A DNA stretch of 64,000 bases, taken from assembly GCF_014041915.1 (NCBI RefSeq), contig NZ_CP059472.1:2294001-2358000 (forward strand). Direction: 5' to 3'. Of this stretch, positions 41,532 to 50,328 are shown in pieces. Made by a program: the position numbers and the translations under genes. The notes under the pieces were generated by a model. That model saw only the letters and a list, made by a program, of their open reading frames with translations. It ran no database searches and had not been told where the DNA came from. Position 1 is the stretch's first letter; the number at the start of each line of letters is the position of its first letter. Source of the stretch: Marnyiella aurantia. GTDB taxonomy: Bacteria; Bacteroidota; Bacteroidia; Flavobacteriales; Weeksellaceae.

Positions 41532-42806
41532 TTAGTCTCTCGTGATCAGGATTTTATCGACCCGCTGTCCGTCCTTATCTATGATCTCCAGTTCCAGGTC
41601 CTCAATACGGATTTTGTCGCCCACGTTGGCGGTGCCGCCGTTTTCGCTAAGGAACAGACCAACCATTGTAGTATAGTGGTCACGGTTGTCAAATTCATAG
41701 TCAAGGTCAAAGTATTTCAGGAACTCAACAATCGGAAACTGCCCGTCGGCCAGCCAGGAGTTTTGGTCTCTTTCAGTTATGCGGTAGTCAAAATAATCTT
41801 CAGTTACCGTATCGCCAACCAGCGCATCAAGAACATCATCCAACGTAACGATACCCACTGTATTTCCATACTCATCTATTACAATGCCGTAATGATTTTT
41901 CTGTTTCCTGAAAAGCTCCAGCACTTTATAGGCGTAATAGTTTTCATTAAGGTAAACCGGCTGCTTCAGGTATTTTTCCAGACTGAATGTTTCAGGATTG
42001 TCTATTGGGAAAAGGTCCTTCAGCAATACAATTCCGAGGATGTCATCAAGGTTATTTCCCCGGGTTACAGGATAGGCCGCATGTTTATCATTACGGATGG
42101 CGGCCATGATCTCTTCCAGACTGTCTTCGACGCTGAAAAAGGTCATCGCGGTTCTGTGAGTAAGGAGGGTGTTGATCTTTCGGTCGCCGAGTTCGAACAC
42201 CCGCTCTACAATATTATGCTCTATCTGCTCTATTTCTCCTTCCTGCGCACTTTCTCTTACGATAGATTTAATTTCCTCTTCGGTGATGATACTGTCGGAA
42301 TTACTCTTTATCCCTAAAAGCTTCAATATAAGATTGTTTGATGTGCTCAGCAGCCATACAAACGGCGAGGTAATCTTAGACAGAAGGTCCATTGGTTTGG
42401 CTACCATCGTAATTATGCGCTCCGGGAAAGTCATTGCAATCCGCTTAGGTAACAGTTCACCGAGAAGGATAGACAGGTAAGTAATGAAAACTACGATACC
42501 GGTTGTAGCGAGCGGCTTGGAATAAGCTTCCAGGGCTGGGATTTTTGCAAGAAAGTTCTGGAAATCCGTGGTCAGGTTCTCGCCCGAATAGACCCCGAGA
42601 AGAATTCCTATAAGCGTAATACCAATTTGCACGGTTGACAGAAACCTGGTCGGATTTTCGGATAGCTGCAGTGCTTTTTTTGCGCCACTGCTTCCTTTTT
42701 TACCGGCATTTTCGAGTTTAAACTTTCGTGAAGAGACCAATGACATCTCGGACATTGAAAATATGCCGTTAAGCAGAACAAGTAAGACTATGATGAGGAG
42801 CTCCAT
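41532..42806 (-). CDS. CorC/HlyC-type hemolysin-family membrane protein
   Basis: Inner-membrane protein of 424 residues with the domain order DUF21/CNNM (residues ~1-190, about four helices, ELLPKRIAMTFPE near the end), two CBS domains (~200-330, with GIVIDEYGNTVGIVTLDDVLDALVG) and a C-terminal CorC_HlyC domain (~345-424). Such proteins take part in magnesium or other cation handling, or in metal resistance; the name hemolysin is historical. It has its own -7 box at 42825-42832. Confidence 0.92.
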   Translation of the reverse strand: MELLIIVLLVLLNGIFSMSEMSLVSSRKFKLENAGKKGSSGAKKALQLSENPTRFLSTVQIGITLIGILLGVYSGENLTTDFQNFLAKIPALEAYSKPLATTGIVVFITYLSILLGELLPKRIAMTFPERIITMVAKPMDLLSKITSPFVWLLSTSNNLILKLLGIKSNSDSIITEEEIKSIVRESAQEGEIEQIEHNIVERVFELGDRKINTLLTHRTAMTFFSVEDSLEEIMAAIRNDKHAAYPVTRGNNLDDILGIVLLKDLFPIDNPETFSLEKYLKQPVYLNENYYAYKVLELFRKQKNHYGIVIDEYGNTVGIVTLDDVLDALVGDTVTEDYFDYRITERDQNSWLADGQFPIVEFLKYFDLDYEFDNRDHYTTMVGLFLSENGGTANVGDKIRIEDLELEIIDKDGQRVDKILITRD

Positions 42807-42824
42807 TCAGAAATTTTATTTTTG

Positions 42825-42832
42825 CAAATATA
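42825..42832 (-). promoter_or_regulatory. -7 box of the CorC/HlyC-type gene
   Basis: TATATTTG on the minus strand, a perfect TAnnTTTG box 18 bases before the ATG at 42806. It shows that this gene can be transcribed separately from the upstream hydrolase gene. Confidence 0.6.
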
Positions 42833-42856
42833 ATTTATTGCATCCGCATTCAGCTT

Positions 42857-43717
42857 TTAATCTTTTCGGTGTGAGTAGGAAAGACTGGTTTTTTCTGCAT
42901 CAATGAAGACCTTTCTTTCTTCAAAGATCTCTTCCATCACACGGTGGTATTCCTCAAACTGATGCACATCAATATGGCCGGCACGCAGGATTACATACAG
43001 ACGCGTAAGTTGCGGATTGATTTCGGAAAGATCTACCGCAGTATTAATCGGTACCAACCTGTCATCACTGCCATGGATGATCTTTATAGGGCAGCGTACA
43101 TTTTTAAGATAATGAAAGGTTGGAAGATTATACCGCAGAAAAGGTTTGGCCGGCATGAAAGGCAGATAGCGCTGTATGGTTCGCTGCAGAGAGTAAAGCG
43201 GCGAGGTGAGAATTAGAAGCCTCGGATTGTTTTTGGATGCCAAACGCGCTGCGAAACCACTTCCCAGAGATCGGCCGTAGACGATGATCTTGTCTTCCGT
43301 GAAAAGTTTTTTAGCAATATTGTAGATAAACTGAGAGTCCCGCTTCATCGCGTCTGAAGTTCTGCGGCCGGTACTTTTGCCAAAGCCGCGGTAATCCATC
43401 ATAATTACTTCGTAGTTTAGTCGTGTAAAATCTATAGCAAATTTGCCCCAACCTTTTATGCTCTTGGTATTTCCTTTCAGATATAAAACCACCCCTTTAG
43501 GTTCATCCACATGAAAGTGCAGGTAACTGATTGTAGCTCCCGATTCAGGCGATACAGACATTTCTTCTGCGTTCAGATGTTCATAGGCAAATTTGAAGTC
43601 GGGTGGCAGTTTCTCAGGCTGAAAGAAAAATCTGTGCTGAAAGAGGTAGATGAATATACCGATGGCAAGGATAGCCACCGTAACTACAGTTAAAATAAAG
43701 TAAACATCCACATTCAT
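42857..43717 (-). CDS. Alpha/beta hydrolase, membrane-anchored (paralog 2)
   Basis: Hydrolase of 286 residues with an N-terminal hydrophobic helix (residues ~5-28) that anchors it. Motifs: YLKGNTKSIKGWG, IMMDYRGFGKSTG, elbow YGRSLGSGFA, acid in HGSDDRLVP and His in LRAGHIDVHQ. Paralogous to 40743-41519 but with an added anchor. The ATG at 43717 is used; the frame could also open with a TTG two codons earlier. Substrate unknown. Confidence 0.86.
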   Translation of the reverse strand: MNVDVYFILTVVTVAILAIGIFIYLFQHRFFFQPEKLPPDFKFAYEHLNAEEMSVSPESGATISYLHFHVDEPKGVVLYLKGNTKSIKGWGKFAIDFTRLNYEVIMMDYRGFGKSTGRRTSDAMKRDSQFIYNIAKKLFTEDKIIVYGRSLGSGFAARLASKNNPRLLILTSPLYSLQRTIQRYLPFMPAKPFLRYNLPTFHYLKNVRCPIKIIHGSDDRLVPINTAVDLSEINPQLTRLYVILRAGHIDVHQFEEYHRVMEEIFEERKVFIDAEKTSLSYSHRKD

Positions 43718-43783
43718 AATCAATATAAATGTAGCTAAAATTTTCTTTTAGCGATGTCAGAAGGACTGAAGGTAGTTTGTGGC

Positions 43784-44758
43784 TTAATGTTTACCTGTAA
43801 AATGCTTAAATATCAACCATTTAGTCTGAAAGAACCTGCTGATCTGTTTTTCTCCCCGAAGTTTCAGTGTTCCGGGTATTTGAGCGTAAAAAGAAAAATG
43901 TGCCCTCAAAACTGCCAAGAAGTGAGAGGGCCCCTGATTAATCAGAAAATAGAAAGCTGCAAAACCGTCCAGGATCATTCGGGCCGGAATGATCCACAGT
44001 AACTGAGCCACAGGAAGGTTTTTAAGAAGCATGGTCAGGTTGTTACGCATGTTCAGAAATGTTTTCTGCGGACTTTGTTTATTCAGTGTGCCGCCACCAA
44101 CATGGTATACCGTGGAATTTTCCGTATAAAAAATCTTATGGCCATTATTTTGCAACCTCCAGCAAAGGTCTATTTCTTCCTGATGCGCAAAGAACCTTTC
44201 GTCAAAACCATTTGCTGCCCAAAACACCTCAGACCTTACAAACAGGCAACATCCCGAAGCCCAGAATATTTGGGTTTCATCATTGTACTGTCCGTTGTCG
44301 GTTTCAATATTTTCAAACTTGCGCCCTCTGCAGTACGGGTAACCCAAATTGTCAATCATTCCGCCGGCAGCACCTGCATACTCAAAATAGCTACGCCTGT
44401 TATAGTCCAGGATCTTAGGCTGGATGGCAGCAATTTTCGCATCTCGGTTAAACAGATCCAAAACGGGTTGCAACCAGTTCTCAGTAACTTCTACATCAGA
44501 ATTAAGCAGGCAGTAAATATCAGCGCTGATATTTTTCAAACCTTCATTATAGCCACCCGCGAAACCAAAGTTCTTTTCGTTCTGAACAACTTTAACCATG
44601 GGAAAACTTTCGTTAAGGAATGACACGGAATTATCTGTAGATGCGTTGTCTATTACAAAGATATCTGCACCGGGAGAATATTTTACAACATCCGGCAGGA
44701 ATTTCTGAAGCCAGTTCTGGCCGTTCCAGTTCAGGATTACAATTGCTAACTGGCTCAC
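43784..44758 (-). CDS. Glycosyltransferase family 2
   Basis: GT-A-type glycosyltransferase of 324 residues. LAIVILNWNGQNWL and VIDNASTDNSV at the N terminus (nucleotide site), the DxD-like LLNSDVEV, WASGCCLFVRSEVF and AHQEEIDLCWRLQNNGH are all typical of rhamnosyl/other GT2 enzymes in polysaccharide synthesis. A C-terminal hydrophobic stretch may touch the membrane. Its start overlaps the stop of the acyltransferase gene by 4 bp, so both are translationally coupled in envelope glycolipid synthesis. Confidence 0.92.
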   Translation of the reverse strand: MSQLAIVILNWNGQNWLQKFLPDVVKYSPGADIFVIDNASTDNSVSFLNESFPMVKVVQNEKNFGFAGGYNEGLKNISADIYCLLNSDVEVTENWLQPVLDLFNRDAKIAAIQPKILDYNRRSYFEYAGAAGGMIDNLGYPYCRGRKFENIETDNGQYNDETQIFWASGCCLFVRSEVFWAANGFDERFFAHQEEIDLCWRLQNNGHKIFYTENSTVYHVGGGTLNKQSPQKTFLNMRNNLTMLLKNLPVAQLLWIIPARMILDGFAAFYFLINQGPSHFLAVLRAHFSFYAQIPGTLKLRGEKQISRFFQTKWLIFKHFTGKH

Positions 44759-45657
44759 GCGGTCGATTTCTTTAATGATTCCGTGCTCAGAAGACTTTTA
44801 ATCAGTCCCGAGTATTTCCATTTACGGTGTGACCAAAGATAATTATCGGGGTTTTTGTTGATTGTATTTTCCAGCATTTTATGGAACTTCAGAACAACTT
44901 CATTTTCAATGAATTTATCGCCGTCCGGTTCTATCGTATGATAGTTTACCTGATAGAATCCTCGCTTCACCTTTTTCATTTCACAGTATACAAACTGGAG
45001 GTTCAGACGTGTAGCCAACTTGTCATATCCGCGGAAGACAGGAGTGGGTTGGTTTAAGAATCCGATTCCAATGTCAACCTGGTGATGATTGGGAGTTTGG
45101 TCGGCCACAAACATGTAGATGGTGTCCCCGTTATTAGGCGTTTTCAGTACATCACGAATTACATCGCCTGCTTCCAGGGCAAAATTACCGTGAGCATTGC
45201 GTATGGATTTTATCTTCTTATCCCAAAAAGAATTCTGCATCCGCCGGTACACCGGACGGCAACTGGATTGCGGAACCATTGTAGCGAGTGCGGTAAACCA
45301 TTCCCAGTTAAAAATATGTCCTGTAAGCATGATAATATTCCTGCCTTCGGCATGTGCGTTCCGGAAAACATCCCTGTTAATGTGCTGCACACGCACCTTT
45401 AGTTCGTTTGTGGATACAGTGAATGCTTTAAGAGTTTCCACAAGGTAATCGGCAAAATTGCGGTAGAATTTTCTCCTGATCTTTTTAAGTTCCGTGTTAC
45501 TTTTTTCAGGGAACGAGTTTTTGAGGTTTTGAAGTACAACTTTTGTCCTGTATCTTATCAGGTAGAAAATGATAAAGAAGATGACATCCGAAAAAAGGTA
45601 GAGAACCCTCATTGGGAGTCGCGAGAACAGAAGTGCAATTTTAAATATTAGATTCAT
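44755..45657 (-). CDS. LpxL/HtrB-type lipid A acyltransferase family protein
   Basis: Inner-membrane acyltransferase of 300 residues. One N-terminal hydrophobic segment (about residues 10-35), then the H-x4-E/D-type catalytic motif in LTGHIFNWEWF, followed by QTPNHHQVDIGIGFLNQPTPVF and the late YLWSHRKWK segment of the LpxL family. It would add a secondary acyl chain to lipid A. It has a -7 box at 45668-45675 and is coupled to the glycosyltransferase gene. Confidence 0.9.
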   Translation of the reverse strand: MNLIFKIALLFSRLPMRVLYLFSDVIFFIIFYLIRYRTKVVLQNLKNSFPEKSNTELKKIRRKFYRNFADYLVETLKAFTVSTNELKVRVQHINRDVFRNAHAEGRNIIMLTGHIFNWEWFTALATMVPQSSCRPVYRRMQNSFWDKKIKSIRNAHGNFALEAGDVIRDVLKTPNNGDTIYMFVADQTPNHHQVDIGIGFLNQPTPVFRGYDKLATRLNLQFVYCEMKKVKRGFYQVNYHTIEPDGDKFIENEVVLKFHKMLENTINKNPDNYLWSHRKWKYSGLIKSLLSTESLKKSTA

Positions 45658-45667
45658 GTGTTGCCTG

Positions 45668-45675
45668 CAAATGTA
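45668..45675 (-). promoter_or_regulatory. -7 box of the acyltransferase/glycosyltransferase operon
   Basis: TACATTTG on the minus strand is a perfect TAnnTTTG box ten bases before the ATG at 45657, so the leader would be only a few bases long. Confidence 0.6.
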
Positions 45676-45737
45676 CTACATATTAAGGAAATGGACAGAA
45701 ATTTGCAGAGCGATAAGCTTCAGCAAAATTATAGATC

Positions 45738-46292
45738 ATGAACTACAAAAATATCAGCGCAGTCTGTTTAGCGGCACTATTTGCGACGGCGTGTTCCAAA
45801 AATAATGAATCTGACAAAGCAGCGGAAACCACAGCGGTGGTGGACAGTAGTAAAGCTGTGGCAGACAAAAAGATGGCGGACGCTGAAAAGGGGAAGCTTC
45901 CGAAACCTTATAATGCGGATGAAGATGCTTCAGCACGTATTGAAATGCTAATAGCGCAGGCACGGAAGGAAGACAAGAAAATCATATTGCAGGCCGGCGG
46001 TAACTGGTGCATCTGGTGTCTTCGCTTTAATAATTTTATTCAGACCACACCGGAACTAAAGTCCATTGTGGACCAAAACTATCTGTATTATCATTTGAAT
46101 TATTCGCCGGAGAATAAAAATGAAGAGGTTTTCAGCAGGTATGGCAATCCTGGTGAAAAATATGGTTATCCGGTCTTTATAGTATTGGACAGCTCAGGAA
46201 AGCTCATCCATACCCAGGACAGTGCGGTGCTGGAAGAGGAAAAGGGATACAGTAAAGAAAAGGTTATCGCTTTTCTGGAGAAGTGGAGATAA
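45738..46292 (+). CDS. Thioredoxin-fold lipoprotein
   Basis: Lipid-anchored protein of 184 residues. Signal peptide with lipobox ATAC (Cys at residue 19), a Lys/Ala-rich linker, then a thioredoxin-like domain with the active-site pattern NWCIWCLRFNNF (C-I-W-C) and YPVFIVLDSSGKLIHTQ with the cis-Pro. It probably reduces or isomerises disulfides in the envelope, for example in cytochrome maturation. The C-terminal part is short. It ends before the hairpin 46299-46325. Confidence 0.9.
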   Translation: MNYKNISAVCLAALFATACSKNNESDKAAETTAVVDSSKAVADKKMADAEKGKLPKPYNADEDASARIEMLIAQARKEDKKIILQAGGNWCIWCLRFNNFIQTTPELKSIVDQNYLYYHLNYSPENKNEEVFSRYGNPGEKYGYPVFIVLDSSGKLIHTQDSAVLEEEKGYSKEKVIAFLEKWR

Positions 46293-46298
46293 TAATAA

Positions 46299-46325
46299 AG
46301 CCGTCATTTTAAAAGAATGGCGGCT
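46299..46325. terminator. Terminator between thioredoxin-fold gene and convergent gene
   Basis: A 10 bp stem with one G-U pair (46299-46308 with 46316-46325), followed on the minus side by a T-rich stretch. It lies between convergent genes and is likely bidirectional. Confidence 0.75.
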
Positions 46326-46352
46326 ATATTCTGTGATTTTACTGTCTGCAGA

Positions 46353-46850
46353 TCAAATCAGCTGTTCCATACTGGAAACACTCCTGTTCTTTTGGTATTC
46401 TACGAGTTTTCGGCGTATAAATCTCAAGGCGAAAGGTGCTAAATAAATCAGCGCTGCTCCAATAAGTTTGTTTTTCCAACTGGTGCTTCGGAGATTTTTT
46501 CTTGCGTAATTCCCGACCAATGCAACCACGCCTAGTTTTAGCGCATTTTCTACAGCCCCAGCTTTTACTGCGCTGTCTGCAAAACCCAATACCGCATTTC
46601 TGCTTAGAAGCTGTTCCTTCACCCCAGAACTGATCCGGCGCATTATCTCTTCCTTTTTTACCGCAAGGGTTTTCTCACCGTTTTCATCTGTTTCCTCTTT
46701 GAGGAACTGATCGGTAAAACCGTTTGTAAATGCACTCAGGCTCTCCTTCGTATTATCAAAGGTCAGAAGGTCTTCCATTTCGGAAACCTCTTTCTTCAGG
46801 AGTGCTTTTTTTCGTCTAAGTTCTTCCAGATTACTGTATTTCGTGCCCAT
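46353..46850 (-). CDS. Uncharacterised protein of the YtxH/holin-like module
   Basis: Protein of 165 residues with no family that I can name. A basic coiled-coil-like N terminus (YSNLEELRRKKALLKKEVSEMEDLL), an acidic middle part, and a C-terminal hydrophobic stretch (KNKLIGAALIYLAPFALRFI, residues ~125-145) followed by a basic end. The start overlaps the stop of the holin-like gene by one base, so they are co-translated. Position beside YtxH and a holin-like protein suggests an envelope stress module; this is inference. Confidence 0.65.
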   Translation of the reverse strand: MGTKYSNLEELRRKKALLKKEVSEMEDLLTFDNTKESLSAFTNGFTDQFLKEETDENGEKTLAVKKEEIMRRISSGVKEQLLSRNAVLGFADSAVKAGAVENALKLGVVALVGNYARKNLRSTSWKNKLIGAALIYLAPFALRFIRRKLVEYQKNRSVSSMEQLI

Positions 46851-47164
46851 TAGTCCGGTGTATTAAACATTTTTATCAGTTTATTGGAAATCATATCCTT
46901 GATTGATTTGCCCGCAAAAACAAGGATCAGCATAATCAGCAAATAAAATCCTGCAACAATCAGGAAACCGTAAGCGTTACTGTCCAGCGCAGAGCCAATC
47001 AGGAGGGCGATTCCAATATTAAGTAGTATAAGAAAAAAAAGCGCAAAAACGGCCATCACTACGGATAAGATGATAGTTGATACCGTGAGCACACCTTTTT
47101 CGGTTGCTTCCATTTTAAGCAGGTCTACACGTTTAAGTGCGTAATCTTTTAAGAGGTCCAGCAT
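46850..47164 (-). CDS. Phage holin-like family small membrane protein
   Basis: Protein of 104 residues with two hydrophobic helices (about 27-53 and 65-88) and short charged ends, in the size and shape of the Phage_holin_3_6/Actinobacterial holin-X family (chromosomal, not phage genes). The N terminus has LLKDYALKRVDLLKMEATEKG, an amphipathic helix usual in the group. Function is not known; probably not lysis. One-base overlap with the next gene. Confidence 0.75.
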   Translation of the reverse strand: MLDLLKDYALKRVDLLKMEATEKGVLTVSTIILSVVMAVFALFFLILLNIGIALLIGSALDSNAYGFLIVAGFYLLIMLILVFAGKSIKDMISNKLIKMFNTPD

Positions 47165-47188
47165 AGTAAATGGGTTTCAGTTAAAAAA

Positions 47189-47210
47189 AAAGGAACATTA
47201 CTGTTCCTTT
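47189..47210 (-). terminator. Terminator after the YtxH gene
   Basis: A 9 bp stem (47189-47197 with 47202-47210) with a 4-base loop and a long T-run on the minus strand. It separates the YtxH gene from the holin-like pair, giving it a higher expression or making them partly independent. Confidence 0.85.
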
Positions 47211-47230
47211 TATATTGGAGTGCAAAGCAG

Positions 47231-47611
47231 TTATTTCAGACCGTCTAGTTCAGTTTCAACATCTTTCACTACATCTGTAGCCTGTGCTACTGCCTGATCT
47301 TTGTATTTGTCGTACCCGTCGCGAACAGTATGAGCTACATTATCAACTGTTTCTTTAAAGGTGGAGGAAATATTACCGTATTGGTCTCTCACGATTCCTG
47401 ATACTTCAGTATATTTCTCTTTCGCTTTTTCTGTAACTTTTCCGTACTGGTCCACGGCCTGGTCTTTCAGGTCATTTGCTTTTTCCTTTATTTTCTTTCT
47501 GGTTTCCTTTCCTTCTTCCGGAGCATAAAGCATACCCAATACCACACCTGCTGCAGCACCTGCGAGCAATCCTGCTAATACCGCTGCTGCATTGTTACCT
47601 TTTTTCGACAT
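47231..47611 (-). CDS. YtxH domain-containing protein
   Basis: Protein of 126 residues. N-terminal helix with GLLAGAAAGVVLGMLYAPEEGKETRKKIKEKA, the YtxH signature (a Gly-rich helix followed by L-x-APx-x-G-x-x-x-R), then ~80 residues of charged amphipathic helix (KEKANDLKDQAVDQYGKVTEKAKEKY) with repeated K/D/A/Y segments similar to LEA proteins. Usually linked to general stress. It resembles the LEA-like protein at 63102-63413 in composition only. Confidence 0.82.
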   Translation of the reverse strand: MSKKGNNAAAVLAGLLAGAAAGVVLGMLYAPEEGKETRKKIKEKANDLKDQAVDQYGKVTEKAKEKYTEVSGIVRDQYGNISSTFKETVDNVAHTVRDGYDKYKDQAVAQATDVVKDVETELDGLK

Positions 47612-47704
47612 CTTATTTAATTTTAAATTGTTAGAATATTAATTGAACATATCTATTTCAACAATATATATACCAAAGGATGTTATGTCACTCATAAAAA
47701 AACG

Positions 47705-48376
47705 TTAAAACTCCTTTATGTAGGACGTTATAAGCGAAATTGTTTCCTCTTTGTTCAGGTGGGTATTGTCTATAAGCACAGCATCGGGGGCTTTCTTCAG
47801 CGGGGCGGTTTCACGCTCGCTGTCAATTTTGTCGCGGGTGACCAGATTATCCATCACTGCCATTCTGTCGATGGTAACACCCTGATTTGTCAATTCCAGG
47901 TGCCGTCTTTTTGTACGTTCTTCTACACTGGCAGTCAGGAAAAATTTATAATCGGCGTCCGGAAGCACTACGGTGCCTATGTCACGGCCATCCATAATCA
48001 TTCCGCCCGCCGCCGCACCTTTTCGCTGAAGGTCCAACAGGTAACTGCGCACTTCAGGTTGTTTGGCTATAATACTGACAAAACCCGATATTTCAGGTTC
48101 CCGGATTTCTGCAGTGATATTTTTATTATTCAGAAATAATACAAGTGTGCCTTCAATATTGCGGAATTCCAGATTAATGGAAGGAAGTGCTTTAAATAAA
48201 CAGGTCAGATCAATTTCGTGGTTTTTAACACAATGATTCAAAGCGTAATAGGTAACAGCTCTGTATAATGCGCCGGTATCCATATGCACTAGCCCAAGCC
48301 TGGCAGCAATGGCTTTGGAGATGGAACTTTTTCCCGTAGAGGAAAAACCGTCTATCGCGATTACAGGTTTTCTCAT
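47705..48376 (-). CDS. cmk: Cytidylate kinase (Cmk)
   Basis: Converts CMP and dCMP to the diphosphates, 223 residues. P-loop IDGFSSTGKSS at the N terminus (residues 7-17), GLVHMDTGALYRAVTY, the MDGRDIGTVVLPDADYKFFLTAS segment and a late DNTHL region are all in Cmk style. The ATG at 48376 gives the standard N terminus (MRKPVIAIDG). The porQ gene lies 68 bp upstream on the same strand, and the two are a common pair in Bacteroidota. Confidence 0.95.
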   Translation of the reverse strand: MRKPVIAIDGFSSTGKSSISKAIAARLGLVHMDTGALYRAVTYYALNHCVKNHEIDLTCLFKALPSINLEFRNIEGTLVLFLNNKNITAEIREPEISGFVSIIAKQPEVRSYLLDLQRKGAAAGGMIMDGRDIGTVVLPDADYKFFLTASVEERTKRRHLELTNQGVTIDRMAVMDNLVTRDKIDSERETAPLKKAPDAVLIDNTHLNKEETISLITSYIKEF

Positions 48377-48444
48377 TTTGCAAAAATCGGCCAAAATTTT
48401 AAATTATAGAAATGCTATAGCAACCCTGGAGTCGCAGGAAAATA

Positions 48445-49434
48445 TTAATATCTGTTTCCGCTCATGTCCAGAGAGATGCCAAGCATATTCATATTGCCTG
48501 CAGAATGGTAACGGACATGAGAGTAGTCTACACGGAAATTATTGAACTTTACTCCAAAACCTGCAGACAGGCCTGCGAAGCTGCGCTGGTCCACCACTGA
48601 TAATTCGTTGCCGCGCTTCACATTATAGCCTAAGCGTATATTGAATGAACTTTCCGGAAAGATTTCAGCGCCTATCGAAATATGATCGAGAATTTTTCTG
48701 CCGAATCCTACTTCCTGGCCATTACTGTCATATTCCGAAGAGATATCGAACTGTTGAAGGTCATGTGCCGTAACAGTTATCGCAGCCGGGAATTTCTTCA
48801 GGATACGTGTATAGCCAAGGTCTACGCGAAAAGGTAAATTTTCTCTTTCACCATTAAAAGACTTGAATTGGTAACCGAAATTTCTTGCCACCACACCGAT
48901 CGTCTCGTTCGTTTTTTTGAAGTGATATGAAACACCAAAATTTCCCGCCACAGCCATGGATGTATAGCTGTCTATTTTTGCGTTTATAAGGTTTACACTG
49001 GCGCCAATCGTCCATTCGTCCTCAAACTGATAGGCGTAGCCTGCACCGATAGCGGCATCATAGGCACCGAATTCGCCGTTCTCGAAACCCGCTTCGTCGG
49101 TTCTTGGCATCCGGCCATAATCCATAAATCGGGCGTTCGCAGTAATCAGATGTCCGTTTTCGAAGGCATGTCCATAGTTTATTGTCCCATATTTCGAACC
49201 TGCAAGATAGGTTGCGGCATTAACCGAAATCTGTTTGTGCATATCCACATTCAGAAGCGCTGGGTTCACAGCAGCAAAATTGACATCATGATCGCGCACC
49301 GAAACGGCATCACCACCCAATGCAGCCTGCCGGGCGGAGACCGGTAAATTGAGAAAAGGATACACGTTCTCACCAGTTTGTGCTGTTGCAATGACGCCCG
49401 CCAGGAGCAAAGCAGAAATAAATATCTTCTTCAA
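48445..49434 (-). CDS. porQ: PorQ, type IX secretion system protein
   Basis: Outer-membrane beta-barrel of the PorV/PorQ kind, 329 residues. Sec signal peptide (cut near ATAQ), then GENVYPFLNLPVSARQAALGGDAVSV, the PorQ N-terminal hallmark, followed by alternating amphipathic strands to the C terminus (SYHFKKTNETIGVV and similar), ending in a short aromatic-free tail. PorQ takes part in cargo handling by the T9SS. The cargo protein at 13735-15147 would need this system. Promoter at 49452-49480. Confidence 0.92.
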   Translation of the reverse strand: MKKIFISALLLAGVIATAQTGENVYPFLNLPVSARQAALGGDAVSVRDHDVNFAAVNPALLNVDMHKQISVNAATYLAGSKYGTINYGHAFENGHLITANARFMDYGRMPRTDEAGFENGEFGAYDAAIGAGYAYQFEDEWTIGASVNLINAKIDSYTSMAVAGNFGVSYHFKKTNETIGVVARNFGYQFKSFNGERENLPFRVDLGYTRILKKFPAAITVTAHDLQQFDISSEYDSNGQEVGFGRKILDHISIGAEIFPESSFNIRLGYNVKRGNELSVVDQRSFAGLSAGFGVKFNNFRVDYSHVRYHSAGNMNMLGISLDMSGNRY

Positions 49435-49451
49435 AATGCTGTTATGTAATG

Positions 49452-49480
49452 CAAAAATAATTCTTTTATATACTTATCAA
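49452..49480 (-). promoter_or_regulatory. Promoter of porQ
   Basis: On the minus strand a -33 TTG (49480-49478) and a perfect -7 TATTTTTG (49459-49452) are 18 bases apart. The ATG follows 17 bases after the -7 box. One of the clearest promoters in the window. Confidence 0.75.
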
Positions 49481-49544
49481 AATTTTTAGCAAATTATTTG
49501 GTCTAAACTAAGGATTTTTACGAAATAATTTATACTCATTTCGT

Positions 49545-49552
49545 TATATTTG
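49545..49552 (+). promoter_or_regulatory. -7 box of the pyrH-frr operon
   Basis: TATATTTG is a perfect TAnnTTTG box 44 bases before the pyrH ATG at 49597. No clear -33 box is seen. Confidence 0.6.
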
Positions 49553-49596
49553 CACCACTAAAATTGACAATAATCCATCCCGAGACCAAATTGAAA

Positions 49597-50304
49597 ATGA
49601 AATATAAAAGAATCTTGCTGAAACTGAGCGGTGAAGCTCTAATGGGCAACCTTCCGTACGGAATTGATAATGAAAGACTGAAGGACTACGCACAGGAAAT
49701 CAAACAGGCTGTGGATGTAGGCTGTGAAGTAGCGGTTGTAATAGGCGGAGGCAATATATTTCGTGGTGTTGCTGGGGCAGCCAAAGGTATGGACCGCGTG
49801 CAGGGTGATTATATGGGAATGCTGGCCACCGTGATTAATGGTATGGCACTGCAGGGTGCGCTGGAAGATGCAGGTGTAAAAACCAGGCTTCAGAGTGCTA
49901 TTGAAATGGACAAGGTAGCCGAACCTTTCATTAAAAGAAGAGCCGTAAGACATTTGGAAAAAGGTCGTGTGGTAATATTTGGGGCCGGTACGGGTAATCC
50001 GTACTTCACTACCGATACGGCTGCCACATTACGGGCTATCGAGATTGGTGCTGATGTAATTCTGAAGGGAACCCGTGTGGACGGTATTTATGACAGTGAC
50101 CCCGAAAAAAATGCTGATGCAAAACGTTTCAACTCCCTTACTTTTGATGAAGTATTCGATAAAAATCTGAAGGTAATGGATATGACCGCCTTTACCTTGA
50201 GTCACGAAAATAAATTGCCTATTGTTGTCTTTGATATGAACCGTGCCGGTAATCTGCTTAGAATTGTTGAAGGCGAAAGGGTAGGAACTCTGGTTGATTT
50301 GTAG
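49597..50304 (+). CDS. pyrH: UMP kinase (PyrH)
   Basis: Phosphorylates UMP to UDP, 235 residues, hexameric and cytoplasmic. [11 protein letters not shown] at the N terminus, [54 protein letters not shown] and [12 protein letters not shown] are all conserved. The ATG at 49597 gives the usual start; the 49564 form adds 11 residues not typical of the family. frr follows 24 bp later, the normal order. Confidence 0.97.
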   Translation: MKYKRILLKLSGEALMGNLPYGIDNERLKDYAQEIKQAVDVGCEVAVVIGGGNIFRGVAGAAKGMDRVQGDYMGMLATVINGMALQGALEDAGVKTRLQSAIEMDKVAEPFIKRRAVRHLEKGRVVIFGAGTGNPYFTTDTAATLRAIEIGADVILKGTRVDGIYDSDPEKNADAKRFNSLTFDEVFDKNLKVMDMTAFTLSHENKLPIVVFDMNRAGNLLRIVEGERVGTLVDL

Positions 50305-50328
50305 ACCTATAAACTAAAATATTTTATT

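Noticed and set aside
41334-42317. 327-codon antisense open frame across the CorC/HlyC gene
   Set aside because: Opposite strand of CBS and DUF21 domains; shadow frame.
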